Of a DNA stretch of 64,000 bases, positions 46,525 to 53,471 are shown piece by piece. The position numbers and the translations under genes were made by a program. This DNA is from Mongoliibacter ruber (GTDB lineage: Bacteria > Bacteroidota > Bacteroidia > Cytophagales > Cyclobacteriaceae): the NCBI RefSeq assembly GCF_003003005.1, contig NZ_PVTR01000001.1, forward strand, positions 203,108 through 267,107. Reading direction: 5' to 3'. The notes below the pieces were generated by a model. That model made no database searches. It saw only the letters and a list, made by a program, of their open reading frames with translations, and was not told the DNA's origin. Each line of letters begins with the position of its first letter. Position 1 is the stretch's first letter.

Positions 46525-46660
46525 GGGGGGAGGTGTAGGACAGGGGGGGATTGTAGATTTATGATCTAAGAATTAAGATTGGGGGGACCTTTGAGGTCTT
46601 TTTTGACCTCGAAGGTCTTGAAGAAAAAATGATTGAAAGATTGAAAAAATGGGGGGGGGG
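46525..46660 (+). repeat. cluster of four poly-G tracts
   Basis: G6 (46525-46530), G7 (46543-46549), G6 (46581-46586) and G10 (46651-46660) on the plus strand within 136 bp of an otherwise AT-rich region, with a GAGGTC/GACCTC hairpin between them (46592-46609). The G10 tract starts 7 bp beyond the stop of the 73-residue gene and lies in the untranslated region of the tail-tip genes. It could form quadruplexes or be a slippage-prone tract. Confidence 0.8.
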
Positions 46661-46666
46661 TGTAAA

Positions 46667-46888
46667 TTACAGCCTATGAATTTCGGTTCCAATCCATTCA
46701 AAATTAGGAATTAGGTCGTCGTTTGTTGGTTCCTCAAATCTTTTTGTCAAATAGATTTCTGGAGCTCCGAATTTTTTATAGAAAAAATCTTTCATCTGTG
46801 AATGATCCCTGACGCTAAACCAAATGCCATTATCATTGGCTTGATAAGTTTGGTGAACATCTTTTATGGAGATAGTATTTTTAGTCAT
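46667..46888 (-). CDS. 73-residue hypothetical protein
   Basis: Starts MTKNTISIKDVHQTYQ and contains NDNGIWFSVRDHSQMKDFFY. Compact alpha/beta look, no family recognised. The ATG at 46888 was chosen; a TTG at 46918 is in frame. It precedes the tail-tip genes with about 215 bp between, and lies downstream of a large regulatory-looking gap. Confidence 0.5.
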   Translation of the reverse strand: MTKNTISIKDVHQTYQANDNGIWFSVRDHSQMKDFFYKKFGAPEIYLTKRFEEPTNDDLIPNFEWIGTEIHRL

Positions 46889-47051
46889 TTTTCTAGTAGT
46901 GAGAAACTTGAATGTCAACGTATCATAGAGTTTAAATGCTTATAAATGTTAAGTAAATAGAAAAATAAGTTTTAAAACTTAACAATTAGATAACATTAAC
47001 TAGGAAGTGTTAAATTATCTTTACGGGAGATGCAAAAAGTAATACAAAATC

Positions 47052-47097
47052 GAGCCCTTGAAGTCGATTTCGTATTTTAGAAAGGACTTCAAGGCTC
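47052..47097 (+). promoter_or_regulatory. strong hairpin in the leader of the small-peptide locus
   Basis: GAGCCCTTGAAGTC (47052-47065) pairs with GACTTCAAGGCTC (47085-47097), 13 bp with one bulged C and a 19-nt loop, ending 28 bp before the small frame. Confidence 0.7.
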
Positions 47098-47125
47098 TGA
47101 TCTGTCAAATTTAAACGTATAAAGT

Positions 47126-47218
47126 ATGTTTAAACATGAACTGTTGCTGATTTTAATTCATGCAACACTCCAATTTTTTATTGAAACATGGAAGATTTTG
47201 TTGAAGAAAATCAAATGA
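47126..47218 (+). CDS. candidate 30-residue hydrophobic peptide (type I toxin-like)
   Basis: ATG at 47126, TGA at 47216. The peptide begins MFKHELLLILIHATLQFF, a single hydrophobic segment, and ends in a basic amphipathic tail (WKILLKKIK). Size and layout match type I toxin peptides and other small membrane peptides. It sits between a stable upstream hairpin and a downstream terminator-like hairpin, all on the plus strand against the phage genes. There is no proof of translation; chance is possible at this length. Confidence 0.4.
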   Translation: MFKHELLLILIHATLQFFIETWKILLKKIK

Positions 47219-47262
47219 ATCATTGAAAATTGGAATTAGAAAACAATTTAGCTTTACAATTG

Positions 47263-47295
47263 AAAAAGGGTGAGGGTTTCCTTCTCCCTTTTTTT
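47263..47295 (+). terminator. terminator-like hairpin of the small-peptide locus
   Basis: AAAAAGGG (47263-47270) pairs with CCCTTTTT (47286-47293), followed by more T. It fits termination of a plus-strand transcript about 45 bp after the small frame. Confidence 0.6.
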
Positions 47296-47338
47296 ACAAG
47301 CGAAATATAGTATTTTTTTATATAACAAGAAATTTTAT

Positions 47339-47448
47339 TATACGATTTGTAAACTTTTTGTAGACGATTAGTAGACTTTTTGTAAACGATTCGTAGAATT
47401 TTTGCATACGATAACTAAACTTTCAGCATCCCATTCTTGAACTTTTAG
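47339..47448. repeat. tandem array of five 22-bp repeats (iteron/operator-like)
   Basis: Five contiguous 22-bp units with consensus close to TAnACGATTnGTAnACTTTTTG at 47339, 47361, 47383, 47405 and 47427. The first three are strongest; the fourth and fifth are degenerate. A 22-bp period places sites on about the same helix face every two turns, typical of cooperative protein-binding arrays. No spacer-repeat alternation, so it is not a CRISPR. Confidence 0.8.
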
Positions 47449-47502
47449 CATTTTACTAGCTAGTTCGATACTATTTTTTTATAAATATTCGGTATCGTAA
47501 AT

Positions 47503-47529
47503 AAAAAAAGCCCTGATCGAATCAGGGCT
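47503..47529 (-). terminator. rho-independent terminator
   Basis: AGCCCTGAT / ATCAGGGCT stem with a CGA loop and, on the minus strand, a TTTTTTT run; it closes the unit of the 63-residue membrane gene. Confidence 0.88.
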
Positions 47530-47565
47530 CTTAATGTGGAACCTTAGGGTTTTGCACCCTACCAT

Positions 47566-47757
47566 TTAAATGATTTGAGAAATAAAATTTGTTGGGTATT
47601 CCTCAGGTCCAGTTATCCCAACAAATGCAGCTATCGAAAAAATACTACCGAAAAAACCTAGTCTTTTTAATATTACATCGTTTTCTTCTATCATATCATT
47701 CCTCCTTTCTTCGTTATTATAATTGAAAATAATTAAAAGTATAGTAGAAATGCCCAA
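47566..47757 (-). CDS. small membrane protein, hypothetical
   Basis: 63 residues with two hydrophobic segments (ISTILLIIFNY and GFFGSIFSIAAFVGI) and a charged loop. The only start in this form is TTG; the frame is open 75 bp further upstream with plausible protein sequence but no ATG, so the start is uncertain. Ends at a strong terminator. No family recognised. Confidence 0.45.
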   Translation of the reverse strand: MGISTILLIIFNYNNEERRNDMIEENDVILKRLGFFGSIFSIAAFVGITGPEEYPTNFISQII

Positions 47758-47909
47758 ACCTATACTAAATGGCCCTAAAGGAATTTTTTTTGGCCACTTT
47801 TGACCACAACCTATAAACTGAAAAAATAAATATTAGGTTACATATTTCTACAGATTATTTTGGTCTTAATTATTTAAACAACTGATAACCAGTAAAAAAA
47901 ATGAATCAA

Positions 47910-48398
47910 TCATGATACTTTCTTTCTCCATTGTCCCTGACTATAGACACATATCCCATAGATATAAAACATATCTATATCTGCGCTATACTTGAACTTC
48001 TCTGGGATCCACTTTTCTATCTTGTTCACTTTTTCCCATTGGTCCAAGAATATGTCTCCCACCTTGACTTCTCCAAATCTCTGTATGGATTCTGATATCA
48101 GCTGTTCCAGGAATTCTTCACCACTACACTGTATCGCACCACCCCACTCAATGTACATGCGGTTTTGCACTTGTATTAGGTCTCCTGACAAATCACGTAC
48201 TCTGAAAATCCGTGGTTCCCATCCTCCTTTTACAAAAAGAAAAGGACCATGATCCACTTCCCAGTGGTGGGGGTTCAGCCAAATCCATTCCTGAACGCTC
48301 GTACCGGTCATCGGATCACGAAGATCAAGTGGGTATGATTTTCCCTCTTCAAAGTACCTGTAGTGTGGATATAGACATTTAAATGAAACCTTTTTCAC
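47910..48398 (-). CDS. hypothetical phage protein
   Basis: 162 residues, aromatic-rich (VQEWIWLNPHHWEVDHGPF near residue 35, FYIYGICVYSQGQW near the end). Looks like a compact soluble domain; not recognised. It overlaps the preceding membrane-protein gene by 20 bp, so the two are translated from one message. Confidence 0.6.
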   Translation of the reverse strand: MKKVSFKCLYPHYRYFEEGKSYPLDLRDPMTGTSVQEWIWLNPHHWEVDHGPFLFVKGGWEPRIFRVRDLSGDLIQVQNRMYIEWGGAIQCSGEEFLEQLISESIQRFGEVKVGDIFLDQWEKVNKIEKWIPEKFKYSADIDMFYIYGICVYSQGQWRKKVS

Positions 48399-48759
48399 TT
48401 TTAAAAGGGTTAGGCTGTCGTCCGATCACTCTAAATTCTCTGGTAAGTGTAAGGTTTAAGTTAAACATACCTTCGAAAGCCACAACGTGCTTTTCCTCAA
48501 TCTGGTAATTATACATTTCATCGATGATTTCATCTTCATGTAAATGGTCCAGAATCTTCAGTACTTCGCTGATTTCTTCCCATTTTTCTTCTGATATGAC
48601 TTTTGTGTAGTAGCCATGAAACGCCTCAGTAAAGCATGTAGGGGGATAATCTTCGATATTCTGTATGACCTTTGTTTTATAATCGCTGAAGTAGAAGTAT
48701 ACAGAAGCACTGAGTAATGCATAAAGTAGAACACCAAGAAGAATATAAGAGAAGATCAT
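48379..48759 (-). CDS. membrane-anchored hypothetical phage protein
   Basis: 126 residues: an N-terminal transmembrane helix (MIFSYILLGVLLYALLSASV) and a helical, acidic cytoplasmic or periplasmic part (VLKILDHLHEDEIIDEMYNY). Not recognised. Part of the chain of small genes between tRNA-Trp and the tail-tip genes. Confidence 0.6.
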   Translation of the reverse strand: MIFSYILLGVLLYALLSASVYFYFSDYKTKVIQNIEDYPPTCFTEAFHGYYTKVISEEKWEEISEVLKILDHLHEDEIIDEMYNYQIEEKHVVAFEGMFNLNLTLTREFRVIGRQPNPFKSEKGFI

Positions 48760-48771
48760 AGAGGGAGGGAT

Positions 48772-49080
48772 TTAGGATTTACTGGCCTTTGACTTTTCCA
48801 TTGCCTCTTCAAGCTTTTGCTGGAACTTGGACTTTTTTATTTCCTTTTTGGGCTGGTCATCGGCGATGATCAGCCCTGCAAAGGCCATTGCTGAATTATT
48901 GAGGTCGTCACGTGAGAAGGTCTCTTCAGCTTTGACCAGTAAGGGATCTCTATCAAAAAACTTAGCAGTGATTTCTTCATCACTCATGATATCATCAGTG
49001 AGCATAAACACCGCTTTGCGGATGGTCTTGATATCGAATTGGAATTGGATGGCAAAGGTTTTATTCATTTCAGCGGTCAT
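48772..49080 (-). CDS. small helical phage protein
   Basis: 102 residues: NKTFAIQFQFDIKTIRKAVF start, a middle with MSDEEITAKFFDRDPLLVKA and a Lys/Glu-rich coiled tail. Not recognised. ATGs at 49080 and 49068 are both possible. 12 bp from the next gene. Confidence 0.55.
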   Translation of the reverse strand: MTAEMNKTFAIQFQFDIKTIRKAVFMLTDDIMSDEEITAKFFDRDPLLVKAEETFSRDDLNNSAMAFAGLIIADDQPKKEIKKSKFQQKLEEAMEKSKASKS

Positions 49081-49084
49081 TTGA

Positions 49085-49285
49085 TTAGGTTTTGAGTCTA
49101 AGGAATAAGATAATCCAAATGATCTGAAGCCAGAAGTAAACAGAAAAAGCTATGTTAAGATTGGTTGAACTTTGAGCCCAATCTTTTAAAGAAACAGGAG
49201 ATTCACCAAATGGATGTGTATTAGGCCAAATCCATATAAATAACATGGTTATCAAATATGTAGGTAATACTATTATCTTCTTCAT
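49085..49285 (-). CDS. small two-helix membrane protein
   Basis: 66 residues with hydrophobic helices at 2-20 (IIVLPTYLITMLFIWIW) and 46-63 (VYFWLQIIWIILFL). Holin-like in size but a more typical holin lies next to the endolysin. Not recognised. Starts 4 bp after the upstream gene. Confidence 0.55.
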   Translation of the reverse strand: MKKIIVLPTYLITMLFIWIWPNTHPFGESPVSLKDWAQSSTNLNIAFSVYFWLQIIWIILFLRLKT

Positions 49286-49289
49286 AGCT

Positions 49290-49658
49290 TTAAGTTTGAT
49301 CCGTCAATACCTTCCTCTCTTTGCTCTCTGCTAAGTAGGTGATGATATATTCAGTTTTTTGTTTGGTGTCGATATCTATCGCGTAGAGATGTATGGGATT
49401 GAGATTGACACCATGCTTGTTTTCATCCCAGAGGATATCCATATACATCTTGAGGTTTTGGCAGAAGTTTGCTTTCCAGTTATCGTCTTTTCCATCCCAA
49501 AAAGCTTCTTTGATAATCCACACCTCTCGTTTTTCACGGTCGAAGTGCATGGCTTGCAATTCAATGAGCTTTTGAAAGGACTTGATGATTTCAAGTGCTT
49601 CGTCAAGTGGCTTGATGGCTTTGGGTTTGGAGCGGCGGATCTTGCGAAATAGGGACAT
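49290..49658 (-). CDS. hypothetical phage protein
   Basis: 122 residues: basic N-terminus (MSLFRKIRRSKPKAIKPLDE), a helical section (LEIIKSFQKLIELQAMHFDR) and a final mixed section with NPIHLYAIDIDTKQKTEYII. Not recognised. First gene of the small-gene run downstream of the structured region and tRNA-Trp. Confidence 0.6.
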   Translation of the reverse strand: MSLFRKIRRSKPKAIKPLDEALEIIKSFQKLIELQAMHFDREKREVWIIKEAFWDGKDDNWKANFCQNLKMYMDILWDENKHGVNLNPIHLYAIDIDTKQKTEYIITYLAESKERKVLTDQT

Positions 49659-50119
49659 GTAGGAAAGGATGAAGGATGAAAGTGCCCCGAGGAAAGGTTA
49701 CAGGCTTGGATAAATCCCCGGGACGGGAGACCTTGTGTCTCCGGGTAGGAATGCTTTTAAAAAGCCCCTTCCATTTCAAAAGGGGCAGGCTTATTGGTCG
49801 TGTAGATTCGGCTTCAATCCCACATTGGGAGCTAGAAGGTTTAGCCGCTTCATCGTCTGTAATGGTGCCTATCTCCACCCTTGGACTCCACTGGCATCTC
49901 TTCGCCATTTATATCTTTGGGTTGCCCTATTCCAAAGCTTCCGGCCGGAACTCCGGAAAATTCCCGAGCATGAAAGAAACCATTTAAACTTCCAAGCTCA
50001 GGAACTTTCGGGCAACCCTTCTCTCTGTTGGTTCGAATTTCAAATCGCCCTCCCGCTTATCGGGAGGGCTCTCTAGCTAGATTGAGTCTGGCGACTCTCA
50101 TTGAACAGGTTAACCTTTG
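49659..50119 (-). other. hairpin-rich non-coding region downstream of tRNA-Trp
   Basis: 461 bp with no convincing gene but dense inverted repeats. They include GCCCTCCCG/CGGGAGGGC (about 50046-50070), GGGTTGCCC/GGGCAACCC about 95 nt apart (49919-50020), TTCCGGCCGGAA (about 49938-49949), GCCCCTT/AAGGGGC (about 49766-49787) and GGAGAC/GTCTCC (about 49728-49743). GC content is higher than in the neighbouring genes. A 101-residue minus-strand frame overlaps it but is low-complexity and basic. It may be a structured RNA co-transcribed with the tRNA. Confidence 0.55.
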
Positions 50120-50192
50120 CACACAGAGATGGGATCGAACCACCGACACCCGGTTTTGGAGACCGGTGCTCTTCCTGCTGAGCTATCTGTGC
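50120..50192 (-). tRNA. tRNA-Trp (anticodon CCA) encoded in the prophage
   Basis: Full cloverleaf on the minus strand: acceptor GCACAGA with TCTGTGT (a G-U closing pair), D arm GCTCAGCAGGAAGAGC, anticodon stem CCGGT/ACCGG around CTCCAAA (anticodon CCA), T arm GGTGG-TTCGATC-CCATC. Discriminator G73, as expected for bacterial tRNA-Trp; CCA is not encoded. A GGCTCCG/CGGAGCC hairpin lies just upstream (about 50199-50230). Confidence 0.93.
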
Positions 50193-50329
50193 ATTTTGGC
50201 TCCGAAGGCTGTGCGGACCTCCGGAGCCGATTTGAAAAAGAACTCAATCGCTTATGGATAAGAAAGTAAGTGATTAATACTTATTTATGCAAATATCACG
50301 TATAAAAATAAGTGGAATTTGTAATATAA

Positions 50330-50428
50330 CTACCTGATGATCATTTGGGAAATGATGCGGCCACAGGTAGTGCAGACTTCAGCGTCGATTCTTCCACGGG
50401 CGCAGGAGGAAAATTTTTCTATCATCAT
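50330..50428 (-). CDS. candidate 32-residue Cys-rich protein
   Basis: MMIEKFSSCARGRIDAEVCT followed by TCGRIISQMIIR: a short frame with CxxC and a third Cys ten residues earlier, like half a zinc ribbon. It starts 4 bp after the stop of the preceding gene on the same strand, so translation is plausible. It is too short to be sure. Confidence 0.35.
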   Translation of the reverse strand: MMIEKFSSCARGRIDAEVCTTCGRIISQMIIR

Positions 50429-50432
50429 TGGC

Positions 50433-50864
50433 TTACAACCTTGGTCTTCCGATGGTGCCCATGCCGGGTCGCTCTTCGAGCACGTCTTTGACGGATCGGA
50501 TGGAAGATTCCATAAGCTTAAAGCCGAGGACACCCTGCAGCGCATTGATTCTTCCCCAGTAGATGCGGGAATACCATTTCTTGGGCTTTCTCGGTTTGTT
50601 TTTCCCTCGTACAAGTCTTCCATTTCCATCTCGTGTTTCTATTTTTCTGGATCCTCTTCCTGCGCCCATATCCACCATACGGCCTCGAACAAGAAATTCA
50701 AGTTCTGATTCCAGTAGGGTTTCTGATTTTTGGAGTACCCTTTCGGCCTGGGATTGGTTGAGGGCGTTGGTGTCCCCAATTTCTAGGCGCTTTTGCTCCA
50801 TCTTCATCAGAAAGGAAGTACGCTCAGTCCATCGGGTCAGTATTTTGTGGATTTCTAAATTCAT
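50433..50864 (-). CDS. hypothetical basic phage protein
   Basis: 143 residues: a helical N-terminus (MNLEIHKILTRWTERTSFLM), a very basic middle (KNKPRKPKKWYSRIYWGR) and a final helix with GFKLMESSIRSVKDVLEERP. The ATG at 50864 forms an ATGA overlap with the upstream stop. It resembles small head-tail or tail-completion proteins in size and charge but I cannot name a family. Confidence 0.55.
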   Translation of the reverse strand: MNLEIHKILTRWTERTSFLMKMEQKRLEIGDTNALNQSQAERVLQKSETLLESELEFLVRGRMVDMGAGRGSRKIETRDGNGRLVRGKNKPRKPKKWYSRIYWGRINALQGVLGFKLMESSIRSVKDVLEERPGMGTIGRPRL

Positions 50865-51397
50865 CCTCCCTCCTCTTCTTGATGCCAATCGTCGGGATCG
50901 TAGGTTTTGCTCAGGAGATCTTCCTGTCCAAGGTTGAATTCAAATCTCCATCCATGACAACCGGCAAAGACATTGGACACTTTTTGATACTTGACCTGAG
51001 AGAAATCGAAGTACAGGATCATCTTAGGAATATTTGGGACTCCTTTGTGAAAGTCGATTTTCATTTTTTGAAGCTTGCTGACGATCTTGACCGCATGGGT
51101 TTTGGTGTTGGTCATGATGGTGCGCTTCTTCTCGGGATCGTTTCGCGGTATATGTTGCAGGATGTAGAATGCTCCGTATGTCTCATCCAATACTCGGTCA
51201 TGTTTCCATTCGAGTTCGCCTTCGAAGTTTTCCAGAATCATACATGGATCCACAAAGTCCAAGGTGCCACGCTGTGCGCTGAGAATATCATCAATGTCCA
51301 TTGTGGCAAATCTGGCCTTGGTATCGGAATGGGATATCGGTTTGTATTTTTTGGCGATATCCTCAAAGAAGTTTTCGTATTGTGAGAAGGTGATCAT
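50861..51397 (-). CDS. hypothetical phage structural-region protein
   Basis: 178 residues with a mixed alpha/beta pattern: MITFSQYENFFEDIAKKYKP start, ILENFEGELEWKHDRVL, AFYILQHIPRNDPEKKRTIM and GCHGWRFEFNLGQEDL near the end. The position would suit a tail-terminator or connector protein, but no motif proves it. ATGA-type overlaps on both sides show tight translational coupling. Confidence 0.55.
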   Translation of the reverse strand: MITFSQYENFFEDIAKKYKPISHSDTKARFATMDIDDILSAQRGTLDFVDPCMILENFEGELEWKHDRVLDETYGAFYILQHIPRNDPEKKRTIMTNTKTHAVKIVSKLQKMKIDFHKGVPNIPKMILYFDFSQVKYQKVSNVFAGCHGWRFEFNLGQEDLLSKTYDPDDWHQEEEGG

Positions 51398-52248
51398 TTT
51401 TTACGGCGTTTGTTTTGTGCTGCTTCGATTTTGGCCTGTTGGTTCTTTTTGATTCTGTGGGAAATATCCGTGAAGGCTGTGAAAAGATTGGTATTGCCAA
51501 TCTTGTCATAATTGTCCATGGATCCTGCGAGCTCGGATATCATCGGCATCCAGTCGGGTTCTGTGGATTTCTTTTTGATCTGCTGCAGGGGGTTGGTTTT
51601 TTCCTGAGCAGGAGCTTTTGGAAAGATCAGCGGGAAGTGTTTGATGATCTGCTCACGGCAGTTGTCAAACCAAGCGAGTATGCTAAGTTTGGTTTCCAGG
51701 TCGATCTTCTCCACATAGGGAAGAAATTTTTTGATTACGGCATCATTGAGCGGAACACGGATGTCTTCGTGTTCGAACTTGCTGTACTTCTTTCGCTGTG
51801 GTCGGTAGAGCGTAGCCACCAAGAGATCAAGCCATTCGGATTTGTTGGTAGATGAATATCTGAGGTAGTATTTTTCAGCTTTGATGTACTCCCAGAGGGT
51901 GGCATTTGCAAGTCCTGAGTCAGGGCCGTGCAATAGGACAAATAAAGACCTTATTTTTTTGAACTTTTGGCTGGTAAATCGGCGAAAATCCTGAAAAGTA
52001 AGGGTTTGGTAGAGAATATCTGCTCTTTCTATGGTGCTGGCCGTGAAAAAGTAAAAGAACTGGAATCGGATTCTTTTCCAGAATGGAAGTGAAAGCGATT
52101 GCACCAGAACAATGAGCTTGGCTTTGTCAATGGGCAGTTTTTTGATGGACAATACCCACATCATTTTCTTCAGCTGGGAAGGTGTCAGTTCTTCCATGCG
52201 GGAAGGAAGGCTGAAAGTCACTTTCTCTGAGATGTGGATTTGGTTCAT
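51394..52248 (-). CDS. hypothetical phage protein (tail-assembly region)
   Basis: 284 residues, mostly helical with a hydrophobic-aromatic part (FWKRIRFQFFYFFTAS) and a basic end (AQNKRRKK). EELTPSQLKKMMWVLSIKKL and a helical LSILAWFDNCREQIIKHFPL are visible. It could be a tail-assembly chaperone by size and place; this is inference. It overlaps both neighbours by 4 bp. Confidence 0.5.
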   Translation of the reverse strand: MNQIHISEKVTFSLPSRMEELTPSQLKKMMWVLSIKKLPIDKAKLIVLVQSLSLPFWKRIRFQFFYFFTASTIERADILYQTLTFQDFRRFTSQKFKKIRSLFVLLHGPDSGLANATLWEYIKAEKYYLRYSSTNKSEWLDLLVATLYRPQRKKYSKFEHEDIRVPLNDAVIKKFLPYVEKIDLETKLSILAWFDNCREQIIKHFPLIFPKAPAQEKTNPLQQIKKKSTEPDWMPMISELAGSMDNYDKIGNTNLFTAFTDISHRIKKNQQAKIEAAQNKRRKK

Positions 52249-52454
52249 GGCTTGCTGATCTTGACATTGTCGAGAATGAGGGAAAGCTTTTGGAATAGTT
52301 TGGGTTTTGCCTGGCGTAGCTGGTTCCAGGTAATGCCTTTGTTTTCCATCGTCTGAAAAATCCTTGAGAGGCGATCACGGAGGAAATTCTCCTGCCTACG
52401 GACATCGTCCAAGGCAGGAGAACATTCTTCTGCAATCCTTTCTATTTCCTCCAT
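52245..52454 (-). CDS. small helical phage protein
   Basis: 69 residues, starting MEEIERIAEECSPALDDVRR; two charged helices, coiled-coil-like, basic end. Not recognised. Overlaps the following gene by 4 bp. Confidence 0.5.
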   Translation of the reverse strand: MEEIERIAEECSPALDDVRRQENFLRDRLSRIFQTMENKGITWNQLRQAKPKLFQKLSLILDNVKISKP

Positions 52455-52465
52455 GCATCTGCATT

Positions 52466-52804
52466 TTATCGCTTTGGCATGTCATAGATTTTAATAGAGC
52501 TTATGGGAATTTTGATCCTTTTGGTTTCGGGATCCTTGGAAGGTTCCAAGGTCGTGTCTCCGGATCCAAAGGTGAAGTCCATCACAGGCTTGAATACTAT
52601 GCCTTTGACATGCTCTAATTCTATGTATTCCAGTTCGGGCATTTTCATGGCTGCCCTGATGAGAAGATCAGGATCTTTGATTTCGATGACCTTATCCTGA
52701 TAGGGTGCCTGGTACCAATCGGTGGCTGTCGTCAGAATATCTTTGCAGGATGTTGCCGCAAAGATGAATAATGACATGAGGAGAATGTAAAATAGATTTT
52801 TCAT
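52466..52804 (-). CDS. phage lipoprotein near the lysis genes
   Basis: 112 residues: signal MKNLFYILLMSLFIFAATSC with the lipid-attachment Cys at 20, then a helical-beta domain (VIEIKDPDLLIRAAMKMPEL). It sits four genes after the endolysin, so it could be an outer spanin-like lipoprotein, though it is larger than typical o-spanins. Starts on the last base of the upstream stop. Confidence 0.6.
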   Translation of the reverse strand: MKNLFYILLMSLFIFAATSCKDILTTATDWYQAPYQDKVIEIKDPDLLIRAAMKMPELEYIELEHVKGIVFKPVMDFTFGSGDTTLEPSKDPETKRIKIPISSIKIYDMPKR

Positions 52805-53058
52805 TACTTCATGTTTTTGATTTCATCGAGCGTTTTCTGAATCTCGGAAGCTTGGCTTTCGATCTTCCCTACCCTGGCGAGGATGATTGGAAATATCCTA
52901 AGCAATGTCTCGGTAAGCTTTCCTTTGGATAGCTTTCTGAAAAGTGCGAACACTTTGTCAAGGAACTGGCCCGCACGGGTCTTTTCTTTTGGTTCGTCGG
53001 AGGTGACTCCGGTGAGTTTTTCAATTTCTTCGAAAATCTCAAATTCCTGTTGTGTCAT
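52804..53058 (-). CDS. small amphipathic phage protein
   Basis: 84 residues: acidic helix (EFEIFEEIEKLTGVTSDEPK), amphipathic middle (FLDKVFALFRKLSKG and LLRIFPIILARVGKI) and a coiled-coil end. Not recognised; could interact with membranes near the lysis genes. Confidence 0.5.
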   Translation of the reverse strand: MTQQEFEIFEEIEKLTGVTSDEPKEKTRAGQFLDKVFALFRKLSKGKLTETLLRIFPIILARVGKIESQASEIQKTLDEIKNMK

Positions 53059-53070
53059 GATGATTTGGTG

Positions 53071-53262
53071 TTAGTGAATGAATTTGTTTTGTGTTCGGTT
53101 TGGTTGTGCTTCGGCAAAGAACTTGACACTGGTAACCATTGCGCTTCCATCAGAGAAGTATCTTTCCTTAAGGTATGCTGTGGCTTTGTCACGGGCTTCA
53201 AATTCATCTCTGCCAGTGGCATATACCTTTCCTTTTGTGGTTTCGACTTCAAATAGGTTCAT
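53071..53262 (-). CDS. small phage protein
   Basis: 63 residues: MNLFEVETTKGKVYATGRDE, then FEARDKATAYLKERYF and a beta hairpin. A compact alpha/beta mini-domain of unknown role. Overlaps its upstream neighbour by 4 bp. Confidence 0.5.
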   Translation of the reverse strand: MNLFEVETTKGKVYATGRDEFEARDKATAYLKERYFSDGSAMVTSVKFFAEAQPNRTQNKFIH

Positions 53263-53471
53263 TTTTTATTGGGTTTGGTGGACAGATATTTGCTTTTGGA
53301 ATGTGCTGCTCCTTTTTTCAAAAGGCCATCCAAAGCTTTTCCTATAGACTTGACATTGTCGACGGCTTCATGGATTTTGGCAGCTTTTTCACCGTAGCTC
53401 TTTTGAGAATCTCTTGAGGCCTGATTGATCTTCGAGCGGAGTTTATCTTCTAGGTCTTTGGATTGAGCCAT
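53259..53471 (-). CDS. small lysine-rich phage protein
   Basis: 70 residues, helical and basic (DLEDKLRSKINQASRDSQKS), ending LSTKPNKK. No family recognised. It overlaps the endolysin 3' end by 22 bp. Confidence 0.5.
   Translation of the reverse strand: MAQSKDLEDKLRSKINQASRDSQKSYGEKAAKIHEAVDNVKSIGKALDGLLKKGAAHSKSKYLSTKPNKK

Larger units (their letters stand above)
46889..47565. other. long non-coding/regulatory gap
   Basis: 677 bp without a conventional gene. From left to right it holds an AT-rich stretch, a 13-bp hairpin (47052-47097), a 30-codon hydrophobic frame, a terminator-like hairpin (47263-47295), a 22-bp tandem array (47339-47448) and a minus-strand terminator (47503-47529). It separates the tail-tip genes from the preceding small genes and seems to be a regulatory hub. 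Confidence 0.7.

Noticed and set aside
46651..46660. G10 tract as an assembly error only
   Set aside because: A length error is possible, but three further G tracts nearby make an artefact an incomplete explanation, so it was kept as a finding.
47339..47448. CRISPR-like tandem repeats
   Set aside because: The 22-bp units are contiguous with no spacers and decay along the array; no cas genes are present.
49603..49908. 101-residue minus-strand frame
   Set aside because: Low-complexity and Pro/Ser/Arg-rich, its end overlaps the start of a better gene, and the DNA is dense in hairpins; more likely non-coding.
50429..50629. N-terminal part of a 99-residue minus-strand frame
   Set aside because: It overlaps a better-supported gene in another frame; only the last 32 codons, beyond that gene's stop, were kept as a candidate.
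51394..52248. 284-residue protein as major capsid protein
   Set aside because: Mostly helical with a basic tail and no capsid-fold pattern that I can see; left as hypothetical.
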